Below are positions 32,848 through 46,292 of a DNA stretch of 64,000 nucleotides, piece by piece. Both the position numbers and the translations under genes were made by a program. Numbering within the stretch: position 1 is the stretch's first letter; every line of letters begins with the position of its first letter. This stretch comes from Gonocerus acuteangulatus (lineage: Eukaryota > Arthropoda > Insecta > Hemiptera > Coreidae), in assembly GCA_946811695.1 (NCBI GenBank), contig OX328124.1, positions 31,867,648 through 31,931,647 of the forward strand, read 5' to 3'. A model generated the notes under the pieces. The model had not been told where the DNA came from. It did not search any database and was given only the letters and a program-made list of their open reading frames with translations.

Positions 32848-33136
32848 TATGTGCTAGTATGTGTATATACATATATATACACACATACTAGCTGAATGCC
32901 CGTGCTTCGCCAAGGCAGATAAGTAGTCTTTTTATTGCGTGAAATAATATATCATCAAAATTAACGCAGCTATACAATTTTTTGCAGTTTATTATAGCAC
33001 GGTTCTCGTCATGCTATATGTTATACATCAACAAGCTAAATACCCGTGCTTCGTCACGGCAGATAAGTAGTTTTTTATAGCTACTATATAGATGTTTGCA
33101 GTTTATTATAGAATGATTATCTATAGATATGTTATC
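32530..33136. other. TA-rich block and a 143-bp repeated motif
   Basis: 32696-32846 is broken TA. CCCGTGCTTCGCCAAGGCAG (32899) and CCCGTGCTTCGTCACGGCAG (33042) start two units of a dispersed repeat. Confidence 0.6.
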
Positions 33137-33385
33137 TATAGATTACCCATAAGCGTATATAAGGGGGGGGGGCTGAGGGGGCTGCAGCCCCCTCCCGAAA
33201 TTTTGATTTCATCGGTAAAATAATAAATAAATTAAATAAGATCACTTAGTTCAGAAAAAATATTCTTTTTGTTGGTGTAATAGTGTTTTAGTTTGCTAAC
33301 TATTCCAAGTTCTAAATTGTTAGTATTTCATACACCGGAAATGCTCCCAGCCCCCCCCCCAAATTATGTTCTAAATGCGCCCATG
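33137..33385 (+). mobile_element. G-rich MITE copy A
   Basis: GCGTATATAAGGGG, a run of G, then GCTGAGGGGGCTGCAGCCCC; the right end has a run of C then AAATGCGCCCATGG. The ends are imperfect inverted repeats. An inverted relative is at 40660-40915. Confidence 0.55.
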
Positions 33386-34012
33386 GTTACCAGTAACAGC
33401 AGAATAACCAATACAGGTTCAATTTCGTTGTCAATAATAAATGTACGTTAAAATGTAAAACTTTATGTTTCTCAGGTGTCATTTTGAAACACCCATTATA
33501 TTTGCAAGCATTACCAAGAAGTGTTCTGACTGGGGATGCTGATGGTTGAGGGGGCTGTGCAAGGGTTCGGGATATTATTACCTCGGATGGACCATCACAG
33601 CGTAAACTCTAGGGGGGACAAGTTGAAATGAACCGTAATTAAAATGGTCATTTTGTCCTTCATAGCGTTGTAGAGGGACAGTTTATTTCTAGTAATTCAA
33701 GGACTGCTACCATAGTTGAAATTAACCGCAATTAAAAATAATACTATGAAATAGATACAGTACAGTAGCAGCTGTTCTGGTATCGTCCTTGCAACGCATG
33801 CTGCCTAGGCGAGCATGCTCTATTTAAAACTGAAAATTCAAACCCCTCTAAAAATACTTAAAAATTTGAATATCAAATAATCCTTTCTTAGCGAGTGTTT
33901 ACATGCTAAAGGGAGTGTCCATGCAAAATTTCAAAATTTTCTGAAAAGTGGTTTGGCTGGGCGATGATAGGTAAGTGAGTGATTGGTATTTGACAAATAT
34001 ATAGTAGATATA
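33386..34012. other. unassigned sequence
   Basis: No gene. The end (GTCCATGCAAAATTTCAAAA, GTAAGTGAGTGATTGG) resembles the border of a dispersed repeat. Confidence 0.35.
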
Positions 34013-34335
34013 TATCAGTCCCGTAACAGGCCACGAGGGCCCTGAGGGGCAGATACGATAGAGGTATCTGATTCATGGCCATAAGGCACACTAGGGAGAT
34101 AGTATGGTCAGTTCTATGCTCTATGCCGGCCGGATGATTTTCCCCTTCGCTGCTTCGACTACCCATTAATAAATTAATTACAGGCTGGGTTGGTCTAGGG
34201 ACGGTCAGGGAGGCCGAATCGAACGCATTAACGAAGACACTAAAAGATAAAAATCTTTACTGCTTGCTCGGGATTCGAACCCAGGTCCTCCAGCTTATAA
34301 GTCAGTAATCTAACACTGAGTTCACCTCGCCTCCA
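34013..34335 (-). mobile_element. SINE2 copy
   Basis: Minus-strand head GGAGGCGAGGTGAACTCAGT and box B GGTTCGAATCCCG; body ends GGCCTGTTACGGGACTGAT. A short internal deletion is present relative to the 30.4- and 54.5-kb copies. Confidence 0.8.
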
Positions 34336-35088
34336 ATATATGCAAATTTGAACCTCCTTTATTTTCGTGATATATGCTTTCTGAGCCGTGATATATATAT
34401 ATATATTCTGAGTATTATATACAGCTGTAAAGGTACTGAGTTATTGTGGTTATTTTCGAATTGAAAAGCAATCCCATCGGATCGAACACAGATCCAAGAT
34501 TCATACTCTGCTTCGAAATGAGCCTCCAACCTGGTGATTTAAAGCTATTTAAAAAGCCAACTCGGCTTGGAGCTTCATTGCGAAGTTATCCTACAACTAT
34601 TGCTTCCGCGGTATAATTGTACAGGAGAGAAGTTGCTTTGTATTCCGGTTAATCAACAGAAACATTTCACCGTCTTGAGAGGAATTCGATCAATAAGCTG
34701 AGCATTGTTTTGTATCTCCAGTACGGTTTTGTTCATGCATTGCAATTTTTTTATAATAATTGAAGAATATAAATAAAAACTCATTTAACTATAAATGATA
34801 ATAATAATATTATTGCTGAAAACTGGAATTTATATTAAAGTTTTTGCTTCTTAGATGTTTATTTTATTTTATTATTAAAACCAAAACACGATCGATTATT
34901 TTAAAATTAATCCATGTTAAAATATTGATTAATTCACGTCAATATTATAATAAAATTTAAAATTTTTGATTTTTTTTTATATTGACCACTTAATAATTAT
35001 AACTATAACGATAACTAGTTATTTATGATGTGATGCGGCAATGAAATTAGAATTATAAATATTATTTTTTAGCTGCCATTGCCTTTCT

Positions 35089-35148
<60 letters not shown>

Positions 35149-35433
35149 TTGGCACAAAAAAACTATGTATAAACCGAAATAACTTGAAAAATAAGGAATT
35201 CAGCGCTAAGAAAACTGCACTGGAGGTGCAATCAATTGCTGAGGAGCAGAAATTCTGCACATCTGAGAGAAATAAAACAAGAACAAAAATATTAGAATCA
35301 TAACAAACAATAAATATGTAACCAAATTTTAGTACACAAAAAGTAAATAGGCATTATTCTAAAATTTGAAATAGAAAATATTTCATTAGCTATAGTTGAA
35401 TATATAAAAAATGGTACGTTAATTTATAAATTA
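34336..35433. other. unassigned AT-rich sequence with (TA)n
   Basis: TA run at 35093-35146. No gene or repeat boundary otherwise. Confidence 0.5.
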
Positions 35434-35470
35434 AAGATAAGAACGGAAACGCGCTAATACCTTAGAGGAC
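35434..35470 (+). mobile_element. H1 3'-end remnant
   Basis: GATAAGAACGGAAACGCGCTAA then a deleted hairpin and GAGGAC before a T run. Confidence 0.45.
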
Positions 35471-36339
35471 TTTTTTTTGGGGGGGGGGTTATAGTAGATA
35501 TTTTCTACTTTTCCGATTGTGCCTATTCTATTCTGAATGTTTAGTGATATTTGAGGTCCCGATATACATAATATATAGATAAACCAAGAGATAGAAGGGA
35601 AGCAATAATAAACAAAGTTATTTTGTTAATTAAATTCATAATTTATTGACAATTTGCATTAAAATAAATAAAAAATATGTAACCAAGCATTAATGATGTC
35701 CATTTTCTCATTTTCCTAGGCATGTAGTTATATTTTACAAAATATTTGAATATGTTTAAGATATACTCCTATATAAATATAGTGTTGTATAAGAAATAGA
35801 AAAAAATGGAATGGTTCCAAATAAATATCTGATCGAAATGAATGCTCTTTTAATTAATAATTTCCATGTTATATCATTGCTGGCGCACCCATTTTCCATA
35901 AGTTGCTGACACCCCGAGCAGGTGTTGTTGATATCTAGGCGCACGGTAGTGCGCCAGGCCATATTCCGGCCTAAGCATACTGTGTGTATATTACAGGAGG
36001 TCTTAGAGCCGATTTTTACCCTCTCATAACTTTCAACTAGGTAAAGATAAAGTTATGAAATTTTACACAGGTATTGTACTACTAGATGTGAGTAAAACTG
36101 GAAATTTTCATACTTCTATCTCGAATAGTTTCTGAGATATAAGCGATCGAACATCGGGAATTATAGGACTCACTCACTCATCAAAATTATTAGGCACTTC
36201 CAATGATGCTAGAGACTTGAAATTTTGCATGATGATAGATATTAAGGTGTTATTAAAGGAAAAAATCGAAAAGTCCTGAAAAGTTGTATTTGACTCCGCT
36301 TCTGGGGCGGGGGCGTGCCAGTTTTGTACTTCCTTCGGA
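35471..36339. other. unassigned sequence
   Basis: No gene. 36000-36340 leads into the repeat array and is probably part of the same dispersed element (TTACAGGAGGTCTTAGAGCC). Confidence 0.35.
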
Positions 36340-37190
36340 AACCCGTCATTCCGTCCGAAACCCATGATGTGGGGTATCAAATGAATCGTCTCGGTACAAA
36401 GAACCTATATTTGATGTTTTAAGAAACAATTAGACGCATAAAGGCTCGGTCAAAATCTTAGACCAGCTCTCTGTCTGTATGTTTGTTCCTTATACAAATC
36501 CGTACAGTTTGACCGATTTTGGCCAAACTTGGGACACAGATGGGTCTTGATGCGGGGAGAATCATAGGCTAGGTTAAATTTTCTATCAGCTGTCTGTCTG
36601 TCTGTTTGTTCCTTATACAAATACACACCGTTTGACCGATTTTGACAAAATTTGACACACATGTCGGTCTTGATCCGGGGAGTGTCATAGGCTAGTTCAA
36701 AATCGTCTATCAGCTGTTTGCCTAACTGTTTATTCCTTATACAAATCCACACGATTTGATCAATTTTGACCAAACATGGTACATAGTTAGGTCTTTATCC
36801 TGGTAGTGTCATAGGCTAGGTCAAAATCGACTATTAGCTGTTTGTCTGCATGTTTGTTCCTTACACAAAATCACTCCGTTTGACCGATTTTGACGAAACA
36901 TGGCACACAGGTAGGCCTTGGTCCGGGGAACGTACTAGGCTAGGTAAAAAAGGTCTTTCAGCTGTCTGTCTGTATGTTTGTTCCTTATACAAATTCACTC
37001 CGTTTGGCCTATTTTGACCAAACTTGGCACGCAGGTAGGTCTTGATACGGGAGTGTCATATTACCTATGACGTTTTGTTCCATCGGAAAGCCATCATTCC
37101 TTCTGAAACCCATCATGTGGGGTATCAAATGAATCTTCTTGGTAAGGAGAACCTATATTTGATGTTTTAAGAAACATTTCGACCCATCTT
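36340..37190. repeat. second 124-bp array with duplicated flanks
   Basis: CCTTATACAAATCC-type landmarks at 36488, 36611, 36735, 36859 and 36983 give 123-124 bp spacing. The array is bracketed by direct copies of CCCATGATGTGGGGTATCAA..TTTGATGTTTTAAGAAACA (36361-36427, 37110-37175), so it is internal to a larger repeat. Same unit as 355-985. Confidence 0.85.
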
Positions 37191-37623
37191 AACAACAACA
37201 GTTGTGACTTCTTTCTTAAATGTAGTAAATAAAGTCGTATGGGCTGCATAATATACTTGAAAGCAGATAATAAGTTTTTCAGGCAATGTTTAGTTTTCTC
37301 TCTAAAGATAATTTCGGCACAAATAAAACATTGCCAAGTTTAAGAATATCCTGTTTGAGGAAAGTGATATTTTAGTAACTGGATATAAGTATTTTTATTG
37401 TTGTTTTTAAAGGTCAGTTGAAGTGTCTTTACTTTTCTTAGTAAGTAACTATGAGGTCTTCTAAGTAATGAACTTGGACATTTCTTTCTTGTATCATCTC
37501 TTGTATTGGCAAATATTTTTGGTTGAAAATATGGGGCACATAATGCACTAACTCATACTACTTTTTTGGAGTGTAGGATGGTAAGGCGTTTTGGGGGGGT
37601 TTTAGGAGGCGATATTTTTGGGC
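37191..37623. other. unassigned sequence
   Basis: Nothing recognisable. Confidence 0.3.
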
Positions 37624-38480
<857 letters not shown>

Positions 38481-38636
38481 TTAGCGCGGTTCCTCCCTCC
38501 CCCATAGGGAGGAACCCCGCTTATAAGGTTTATACAATGAAACAATCCGGAAGTGCCGACAAGAAAATTTCGCGTTTCAGAACCCCTAGAGACCGAAAAT
38601 AACGGTGGTTCAAATTTGTATATATATATATGTATA

Positions 38637-38681
<45 letters not shown>

Positions 38682-39420
38682 CTGTTCGCTCTCTAGCTCG
38701 AAGACTAATGGTCCGATTTTGATGAAATTTGGTACAAAAATCAGTCGTCCAATATGAAAGATCAAGTTCGTTAACCAGCAAAATCCGCAAAATTCGCGCA
38801 GAAAAAATCGTAACGCTTACGTTTTTGAGTTCATAAGCTTGTAAGTACTCTTTTTATAGGCTTCTTGGGCTAGGAAAACGAATGAAACCATTTTCAAGGC
38901 GATAGCTTTAACCGTTTTCGAGAAAATCGGAAAAATAGTTTTTGAATACCGTTTTTAATTTGGGTACTTAGAGTCATGGGATTCAGTTGAAACATTTACT
39001 GCATGTTCTACTTTCAATAAAACTAATATGTTGAAATTTTGGTTGCGTTTGGAGTTAAGGAAGGGTTAGAATAAAATATTTTATTAACAGACATAAAAAA
39101 GTTTTGGTAACTTTGTATACTTTCCTTAATATCTCGAAAAAGGTTAAGAATTTGGGAAACGGAAGAATACCATTAGAAAGCTTACTCAATGCTCTACAAA
39201 AAAGGTTCTAATGAAAGTTTTGATTAGGCAATGTCAATCGGAGAAATAAGTGCTTAAAAGTTTAAAGTAATTGATTTCGTTTATTCAAACGGTTTATTAT
39301 TGCCTTCTTTTTGTCTGTTTTTATTCCTTGTTATTTTTTAATTGCTTAAAGTTGGATAATGTATTTGACAATAAAACAGATTTATTAAAATAAGAAAAAC
39401 AATTCATTGTTATAAATATA
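38481..39420 (+). mobile_element. H1 element, 3' end not found
   Basis: TTAGCGCGGTTCC start and hairpin, (TA)n at 38619-38678, H1 interior to AATAAGTGCTTAAAAG near 39250. The 3' hairpin is absent; sequence is disrupted after 39420. Confidence 0.65.
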
Positions 39421-39427
39421 TCAGGCT

Positions 39428-39535
39428 GTACCGTATGAAATGTCAGTTTTGGATTTGTCGATTTCCTTCAAATGTCTTGAAACTGTCGAGGCTCCTACTC
39501 CGAGTTCTTTGGCATATTCCCTAGTGTTTTTAATT
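39428..39535 (-). pseudogene. helix-turn-helix fragment, mariner-like
   Basis: The minus strand reads TREYAKELGVGASTVSRHL then KEIDKS. The pattern LAxxLGVxxSTVxRHL is that of the second HTH at the N-terminus of mariner transposases, but other HTH proteins share it. It is only about 35 codons and has no catalytic domain. Confidence 0.45.
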
Positions 39536-40659
39536 GCTTATAGTAGTCAAATGTATTTGTCAATAAAACAGGATACGTATAATTAGAATCAATATTTTGT
39601 TTGTTAGAATTCGAAGATGCAGTATGAATATCTAGATTACAGTACTGGTGTTGATTTCGTTCTTTAGAATTATTCTTGGTATTCCCTATTTTCATAAGTT
39701 ACCCGTAGTTTTTTATTGTTAGTAGGTTTTTCTTATTGATTATAGAATATACATCTATTTGGCTATAAAACAAGATACGTAAAATTAGTGACAATATTTC
39801 GGAGATTTCTGAGCGAAATGCCTTTAAGATTTTCTACCACCACGAACGGCTTTTTTCCTCTATTTTTATCCACTAGATAGGCTTTATTTTGCATATTATT
39901 CTATATAAGTTTTATTCAGCAGGGGATTCTGATGAAATGTCGTGTTTTTGCTGTGGATTTTAAATACGATGTATCTAAGATTGGATAACATTAGCGAGTC
40001 TACATAGTTAAGAACCGACGACGGTGTATTACTTCTTGCTATGATTTAGTCTACATATGTATATTAAGTCCTAAATCCAAAAAATAAACTTCACAACGGT
40101 TAGATACTATGAGCGAATATGGCGGTTCAATGCCCGTAGAAACAAGGGGCCGCAGGAAATTTACCTGCTAAGAGTTAATCCTCAAGAGCTGTAAATATAC
40201 CCCAGGTATCTGCCGACACAAATTCAAAGCCTAGGCGGAGAGCACCCCAAAACACAGATCCAAACATAAGGTTATATACTAAATATTCATAAAGACTACT
40301 TAGTTGTAAACCGATTCATCAATTAGCAATCAATAGTTTTCAACAAAGGTTATATACTAAATATTGATAAAAATTATTTAATTAGAAAAAAAACAATATT
40401 CCACAAGACTTGTTTTTGGTCCATTTGTGTCTACTCCATAGACTTAATTAGGTATATTATTCTATTGTAGTTGGGCGACTAAACTTTGTTTTATTTTGTT
40501 AAATAAAGTTTTTTTTCTTGACTTGTTATTCGTCAAGACTTTTATTTGTCCTTGTGTATTTACTAGATAGGCTTTATTCGGCATATTATTTTATATAGGC
40601 TATATTAGGCAGGGTATTCTACTCAATCTTGTGTACTTCTTCTTGATCCTTCTGTACAT
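39536..40659. other. unassigned AT-rich sequence
   Basis: AAGGTTATATACTAAATATT occurs twice (about 40269 and 40345), a short direct repeat. No gene. Confidence 0.4.
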
Positions 40660-40915
40660 GGGGGTATATAAAAACAATTTCGGGGGGGGGGGGCTGAGAC
40701 CATTTCCAGGGTATGGAATACTAAATATTTAGAGCTTGGTATAGTTTTAGGCAACTAAAACGCTATTACACGTAAAATAAAATATGTTTTATGAACTAAG
40801 TGATCTTATTTAATTTATTTTTAAGGGTTTTACGAGAAGTTTTTATCATCAATTCAAAATTTCGGGAGGGGCTGCAGCCCCCTCAGCCCCCCCCCCCCTC
40901 ATATACGCCCATGCT
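40660..40915 (-). mobile_element. G-rich MITE copy B
   Basis: Inverted relative of 33137-33385: the right end reads GGGAGGGGCTGCAGCCCCCT then a run of C and ATATACGCCCATGC. Confidence 0.55.
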
Positions 40916-41203
40916 TCTGTATCCTCTAGAAAGGCTTTATTAGGCATATTTTGTATTGATTTATAGAGCTTTGCTTTAGAATGAGAGCCAGATTCTGTAA
41001 TTTCCGCTTCTGTGTAAAAGTTAGCTACTGTCGGTGTCCCTGACGCCTTAATATCACTTTTATTCGAGATGTTCGAGAGGATTTTGACAATTTTCACGAG
41101 ATATATAAAAAAAAATAAGTTTATTTCTTTTCTAAGCTTATCAAATGGCACTAGGGACATGTACGGAACCGCGCTAAGATGCTGCAGTTCCTGCGAGTCG
41201 GAC
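40916..41203 (+). mobile_element. H1 3'-end fragment (variant)
   Basis: From about 41000, CGCTTCTGTGTAAAAGTTAG and TATTCGAGATGTTCGAG parallel 7340; closes with GGAACCGCGCTAAGATGCTG, CAGTTCCTGC, GAGTCGGAC. The 85 bases before it are unassigned. Confidence 0.65.
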
Positions 41204-41515
41204 TTTTGTTGTTTTTTTTTTGGGATGATAATAACAGCTCTACTGTGCTTCAGATTCCCGCTGGGCGTGTTTAGCATATCCCCTGACGCCGTAATTCTGA
41301 CAGCCGAGGAACAACCTTCTCCCAAACAGATTTCTGAAATCACTCTCTCTAATGATGGGTTGCTATTAGCCGATCTGTTGTTTTTTTAGCAGTTAGTCAC
41401 CATTAGCGTTACCTTAGTTTCATGAAACCGATTTCATAAAATTTGGTTTCATGAAGTTCGTTAAATCGGTTTCCTATTGCTTCAGTCTCACGTTTCATCA
41501 GTGGAACTACTAGCC
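41204..41515. other. unassigned sequence, G+C-richer at left
   Basis: 41230-41380 has exon-like base composition and the minus strand is open, but no family is recognised. Confidence 0.3.
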
Positions 41516-41775
41516 TAAATTTTCTCATCCTACGGCTCGTTTGTGAATTATTTACACATAATTTAATAAACACAAAAAACTAAATTTTATTAGCTTTCAT
41601 TTAAAAAAAAAAAAATCATTGAAATCGGTTAAGATTTGGAGGCTGTAGCTTTCAGGCTGTAGGCTTTTTGAAACACGAAAAGTAGTTTGGATTCCTCGCT
41701 GCATCCTTGATGTCGGCACTAATGGCTTAGATGTCAAGGCACTGTAAAAAAAAATAAAATAAAATAAAATCGTCC
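41516..41775 (+). mobile_element. SINE1 remnant, 5'-truncated and interrupted
   Basis: TTTTCTCATCCTACGGCTCG (SINE1 hairpin) is separated by about 145 bp from ATTCCTCGCTGCATCC, GATGTCGGCACTAATGG and a (TAAAA)n tail. Confidence 0.65.
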
Positions 41776-42710
41776 AACAGAAAAATAATGACAACAAAAT
41801 TCTAATCATTAGGTGAGTTCTATTCATTTAAATTTAATATTTTATTTTTTTAATCCCTTTATAAAGTAATTGAATTTGATTTTTTCTCCAAACGTTCTTA
41901 AATCCAAAACTAGGTGGAGCAAAAATGGTTTAGGAAATGTTTATTAAGTTTTAATGAAGCGTAGATCACGTTGATAATACACTTTTTTGAAAACAAAAGT
42001 GTATTTTGCTCCACTTCTATTAACATTTTAGGCATTTGAAGGTACTTTTTGGGAAGAAAATTTAATCCTCTAGAACGTTTATATCGACTATTTTTTTTCA
42101 TTACGGGCATACTTTCTACGTTATTGGCAGAAAAGTGTCGACAAACAAGGGTTTTCTCGGTTTTTGGCAATTTGTTACCCATTGGTACGATTTAGCGAAA
42201 AAATGACATATATAAAACCGACATAAAATTCAATTCTCTACAATAATCCGTCATAAAAATAACCCATTTCCTTGGAGATTCCAGAGTTAGGGTCTCTGGA
42301 GAAGAACTGGAGAAAGTTAAGGGGTCGTGCATTAGGTCCAACGAATGTCCATTCGACCAAGTTAAGACCCACCAAGTTTCGTTTTTAAATTTCAAAAATT
42401 GTGGAAAAAAGGGGGGTGTCAATCGAGTTTTGAACACCCTGTATAATGATTGTTTTAAGCAAGTCGCTATAGTTGCGAAAAGCTCATCAAATAAATAAAT
42501 AAAAAAAAAATCAGTCGTTAAACCAGCAGCCTGACCGATTTAAAATTGTAAGGTTTTGAGCCATTATATCTGTTATAGAAACAAATACGAAATATATTGC
42601 TGGTAAAACCAAAAAAACTATTGAATTAATCTTCTTCAAAAATTATTATTTTTTTAATTGTTTTCTTAACCAAAAACACATTTGCCATTGCAATTCAATT
42701 TTAAATAGAT
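41776..42710. other. unassigned sequence
   Basis: AACACCCTGTATAATG near 42433 resembles the end of a TACAGGGTG-type element. GTGGAGCAAAA and TTTTGCTCCAC bracket 41913-42010. No gene. Confidence 0.4.
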
Positions 42711-42818
42711 TCAAGTCAACGAGAACAAATGGCACGTTAGGGTGGGTTTACACTTGATAGTTATTGCAGGATATTTATATCAGAGAGAAATTGCGACTAA
42801 TGAAAACAATGTAAAATT

Positions 42819-42863
42819 TATGTCTGCGATAAATTCTACCATGTAGAATTTATCGCAGACATA
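42819..42863. repeat. 21-bp perfect hairpin
   Basis: TATGTCTGCGATAAATTCTAC and its exact complement are separated by three bases. Confidence 0.9.
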
Positions 42864-43167
42864 CATACTGCACATTGGCAGCCTTCTTCAGCTAAAAAAT
42901 ATATACAACTTATAAGTAAAAAAATATATATGTACAACTAGTAAGTAAAAGACAGGCAGAAATGAGCGGAGTATATATATCAATACAATAAATTTTAACC
43001 AATCTTATTTTTAAAACAATGAAAATACGGTAGTTAGAAAGTAAACAGCATGTAGAAAGTGTTAGTAAAACAGTACAAAAAAAATTAAACAGTAAAAACA
43101 AAGAACATTTTTTATGTAGTGAAAAACAAAAACTATTTTATAAGTGAATACAATTTATAACAATTAA

Positions 43168-43409
43168 TAAAAAAAAAAAATCAGTCCCGTAACAGGCCAC
43201 AAGGGCCCAGAGGGGCAGATACTGTAGAGGTATCTGATTCTTGACCATACGGCACACTAGGGAGATAGTGTGGTCAATACTATGCTCCGGCCGCCTGATT
43301 TTCCCCTTGGCTGCTTCGACTGCTAGAGTCATTAGCACCCAAGGTACCCATTATTAATTAAATTAATTAAAGGCTGGGTGAGCCTAGGGACGATCTAGGA
43401 CCCCAAATT
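43168..43409 (-). mobile_element. 5'-truncated SINE2 in PLE arm
   Basis: AACAATTAAT flanks it (before 43168 and after 43409). Only the 3' two thirds of the SINE is present, ending on the minus strand GGGACTGAT plus T12. Its tail is oligo(T) in SINE orientation. Confidence 0.8.
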
Positions 43410-43442
43410 AACAATTAATATATAGATACATACCACTAGAGA

Positions 43443-43754
43443 ATGCCTAGGGGGGGATGTAATGCAGTATACATAGGTGAAACCAAAAATTATATTCACT
43501 CCCGCATAACACAACACAAACGGGCAATAAAAAACAAAGAAATCCACAAATCCGCCCTCGCAAAACACGCCATAACTAAAAAACACACTTTCAACTTTGA
43601 CGACACTAAAATACTTTCCACTGAACGAAACACCAAAAAACGACAGATTTCCGAATGCGTCCACATTAACTTAAACCCCAATAACATTAATTACAAAACC
43701 GACAAACAAAACATCTCCCCTTCTTACTCCTCCGTCTTCCATAAATTGTCCTGA
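43443..43754 (+). pseudogene. PLE GIY-YIG endonuclease fragment
   Basis: The frame has GGCNAVYIGETKNYIHSRI, QHKRAIKN, LAKHAITKKHTFNFDD and a following E, the GIY-YIG nuclease with its histidines. RT is absent, so the PLE is internally deleted. The first methionine lies in the arm sequence. It is from a different PLE family than the frame at 22976. Confidence 0.75.
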
Positions 43755-44200
43755 CCTCCTTTTTTATCTTTGTTCCCTTAACACCTTTTACAACCCCCTT
43801 TACAACCCGCTTTTACAACCCAGAAATTGTACCTCTTTCATCTTCACCGACTTACCGCCTCATCCCCACCCCCTTTCATAACTATAAAGACCCCCTGTGG
43901 AGTTGCTGTCCCTCATACTTCCAACCATGATTACCTAAGTTGTCCTCGAGGTCTTCCTCCCTCCCCCCTAGGCATTCTCTAGTGGTATGTATCTATATAT
44001 TAATTTTTATAAATTGTATTCACTTATAAAATAGTTTTTGTTTTTCATTACATAAAAAATGTTCGTTGTTTTTACTGTTTAATTTTTTTTGTACTGTTTT
44101 ACTAACACTTTTTACATGCCTTCCACACTTTTTACATGCCTTGCTTATGGTTTCAATTTTAAAAACATTCAAGTCAATGAGAACAAATGGCACGTTAAGA

Positions 44201-44599
44201 CTATACTGACGCCATCTTGATAACGAAGGGCAGTTGTTTATTTCACGTGCCAACTACCGCTCATGCAAGACAGTATTCTTTCAACAAGCCTACTCTCCTT
44301 TCAAAGTTTTATCGGTCTGGCTGGTAGCTAAACGGCCGAATTAGTGTTTGACAAATTAATTATGAATTTTTTAATACCTAAATAACATCATATATCAATT
44401 TTAGCCCTACTTAAAATTGAAAAAAAAAGATCTGGTGCATTGTAAAGAACAGAATAAAATCTGACAATAAATCTAAGCTTGAAAAAGTTAAATTGATTAA
44501 AAAATAATTACCATCCCGACATACTTTGAAAAAATACTATTATCCTGTACAAATTCGATGACCACTGCCAGCCAGACCGCCTGTATAATGTCTAGGGGA

Positions 44600-44653
<54 letters not shown>

Positions 44654-45050
44654 GGTAATAATTTAGCCATAAAAGAAAAAATATGTTATTATGAGGGTGT
44701 GTTTACCTCAGCTTCTGGGATAATTTTTGTCGGGGTTATTGCCAACCAAAGGAATTCTTTTTATTATATTATTTTTATTTTTATAATATTATTATTATTA
44801 CAAGTATGTATATATATATATATATATATATATACAGATACTTACATAAAGAATAATAAAACTGTTAAACTATTTAATTCTGAATAATGAATAGTATTTT
44901 CATTCTTTATTGAATCATTCAATAACTAACTTTACTTTTTTTTATTCATTGTTAAATAAAAATTATTATTAAGAATGAACATTTTTAATCATATTATGTT
45001 ATAAATAACGAATTATATGATAACAATTCTTTCTATGTTGATATGTAAAC
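44201..45050. other. unassigned AT-rich sequence with (TA)n
   Basis: TA runs at 44604-44649 and near 44805-44835. No gene. Confidence 0.5.
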
Positions 45051-45109
45051 ATAGAATTAATTACAAGGTAGGGATTGTCGGGGTTCGGTCACTGCTATTT
45101 AATAAAACT

Positions 45110-46243
45110 ACATTTTATCATGTCTCCTCCTTCCTTTCCATTTCTATCTTATCCTACAATCATACCTTGAAAATCGTACATTCCATATCAAATACGGCTC
45201 TTCAATTTCCTCTCCTCGAACCATTAAAGCAGGTGTTCCCCAAGGCAGCATTCTAGCTCCTCTCCTTTATTCTATATTTACGTCAGATATCCCAACAACC
45301 CCAAATATCGTCACTTGTACATTTGCCGATGACACTGCATTCCTTATATCCTCTCCCGACCCTAAATTGGCATCTGAAAAACTTCAAAACTACCTTAATG
45401 ACGTCGAGAAATGGGTCAACAAATGGAGGATTCAAATGAACCCAGAGAAATGTACGCATGTAACTTTCGCCCTGCGACGAGCTGAGTGCCCTCCTGTAAA
45501 AATCCACAATATCCCAATACCCCAATCTAACGAGGTTCGATATTTAGGATTCCACCTCGACAAGCGACTTACCTGGAAAACACACATAAAACACAAGAGA
45601 CAAGAACTGAACAAACGCTTCGGACTTCTCCGACGACTAATTGGACTCAAATCAAAACTAGACACAAAAAACAAACTGACAATATACAAGACCATAATAA
45701 GACCGATATGGACATACGGCATAGAACTTTGGGGATCAGCTAAGCCATCAAATATAAAAATTATCCAACGTTTCCAATCTAAAGTCCTCCGTAAAATCCT
45801 TAACGCTCCTTTCTACGTTTCAAACCTGACCATCCATCGAGACACTGATATACCCTTTGTCCATGAATTAGCCAAATCCCGATTCCTGACCTTTTTCTCA
45901 AAACTCCCAGCCCACCCCAATCCTCTTGGTAGATCCCTCTCTTCCAACGTCATCCCAGATAATCCTCCTCGACGCCTTCGCCGCCATTGGCCACGAGACA
46001 ATTTACTACTGGTTAATTTGCCTGACTCATAAAATAATGTAAATAGTGTAAATATTGTAAATAATGTATATAGTTTAAAAAAGAGACCAATTTTTAATTA
46101 AAGAAAGAAATACAATAACTTTCATTGGGAGTGGCAGGAATGTCTGCCTCCTCCCCTCATCTCATTCACTATGTTTTATGTATATTTTGACCAATTTTAC
46201 TTATTGTACATAACTGTACAGATTGTAAATTACCAATAAAGAT

Positions 46244-46292
<49 letters not shown>

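Larger units (their letters stand above)
42711..44200 (+). mobile_element. internally deleted PLE with inverted arms, flanked by a 31-bp direct repeat
   Basis: ATTCAAGTCAAYGAGAACAA (extending to GGCACGTTA) occurs at 42711 and 44169 in direct orientation. Inside, arms at about 43040-43165 plus 43410-43450 are inverted relative to 43965-44110 (CCACTAGAGAATGCCTAGGG). The arms bracket a GIY-YIG frame. A hairpin with a decayed CTGAAGA lies at the left, and a SINE2 is inserted in the left arm. Confidence 0.6.

Noticed and set aside
36450..36773. 107-codon frame with 41-residue repeats
   Set aside because: The peptide repeat simply follows the 124-bp tandem unit; the same frame style appears at 589-798.
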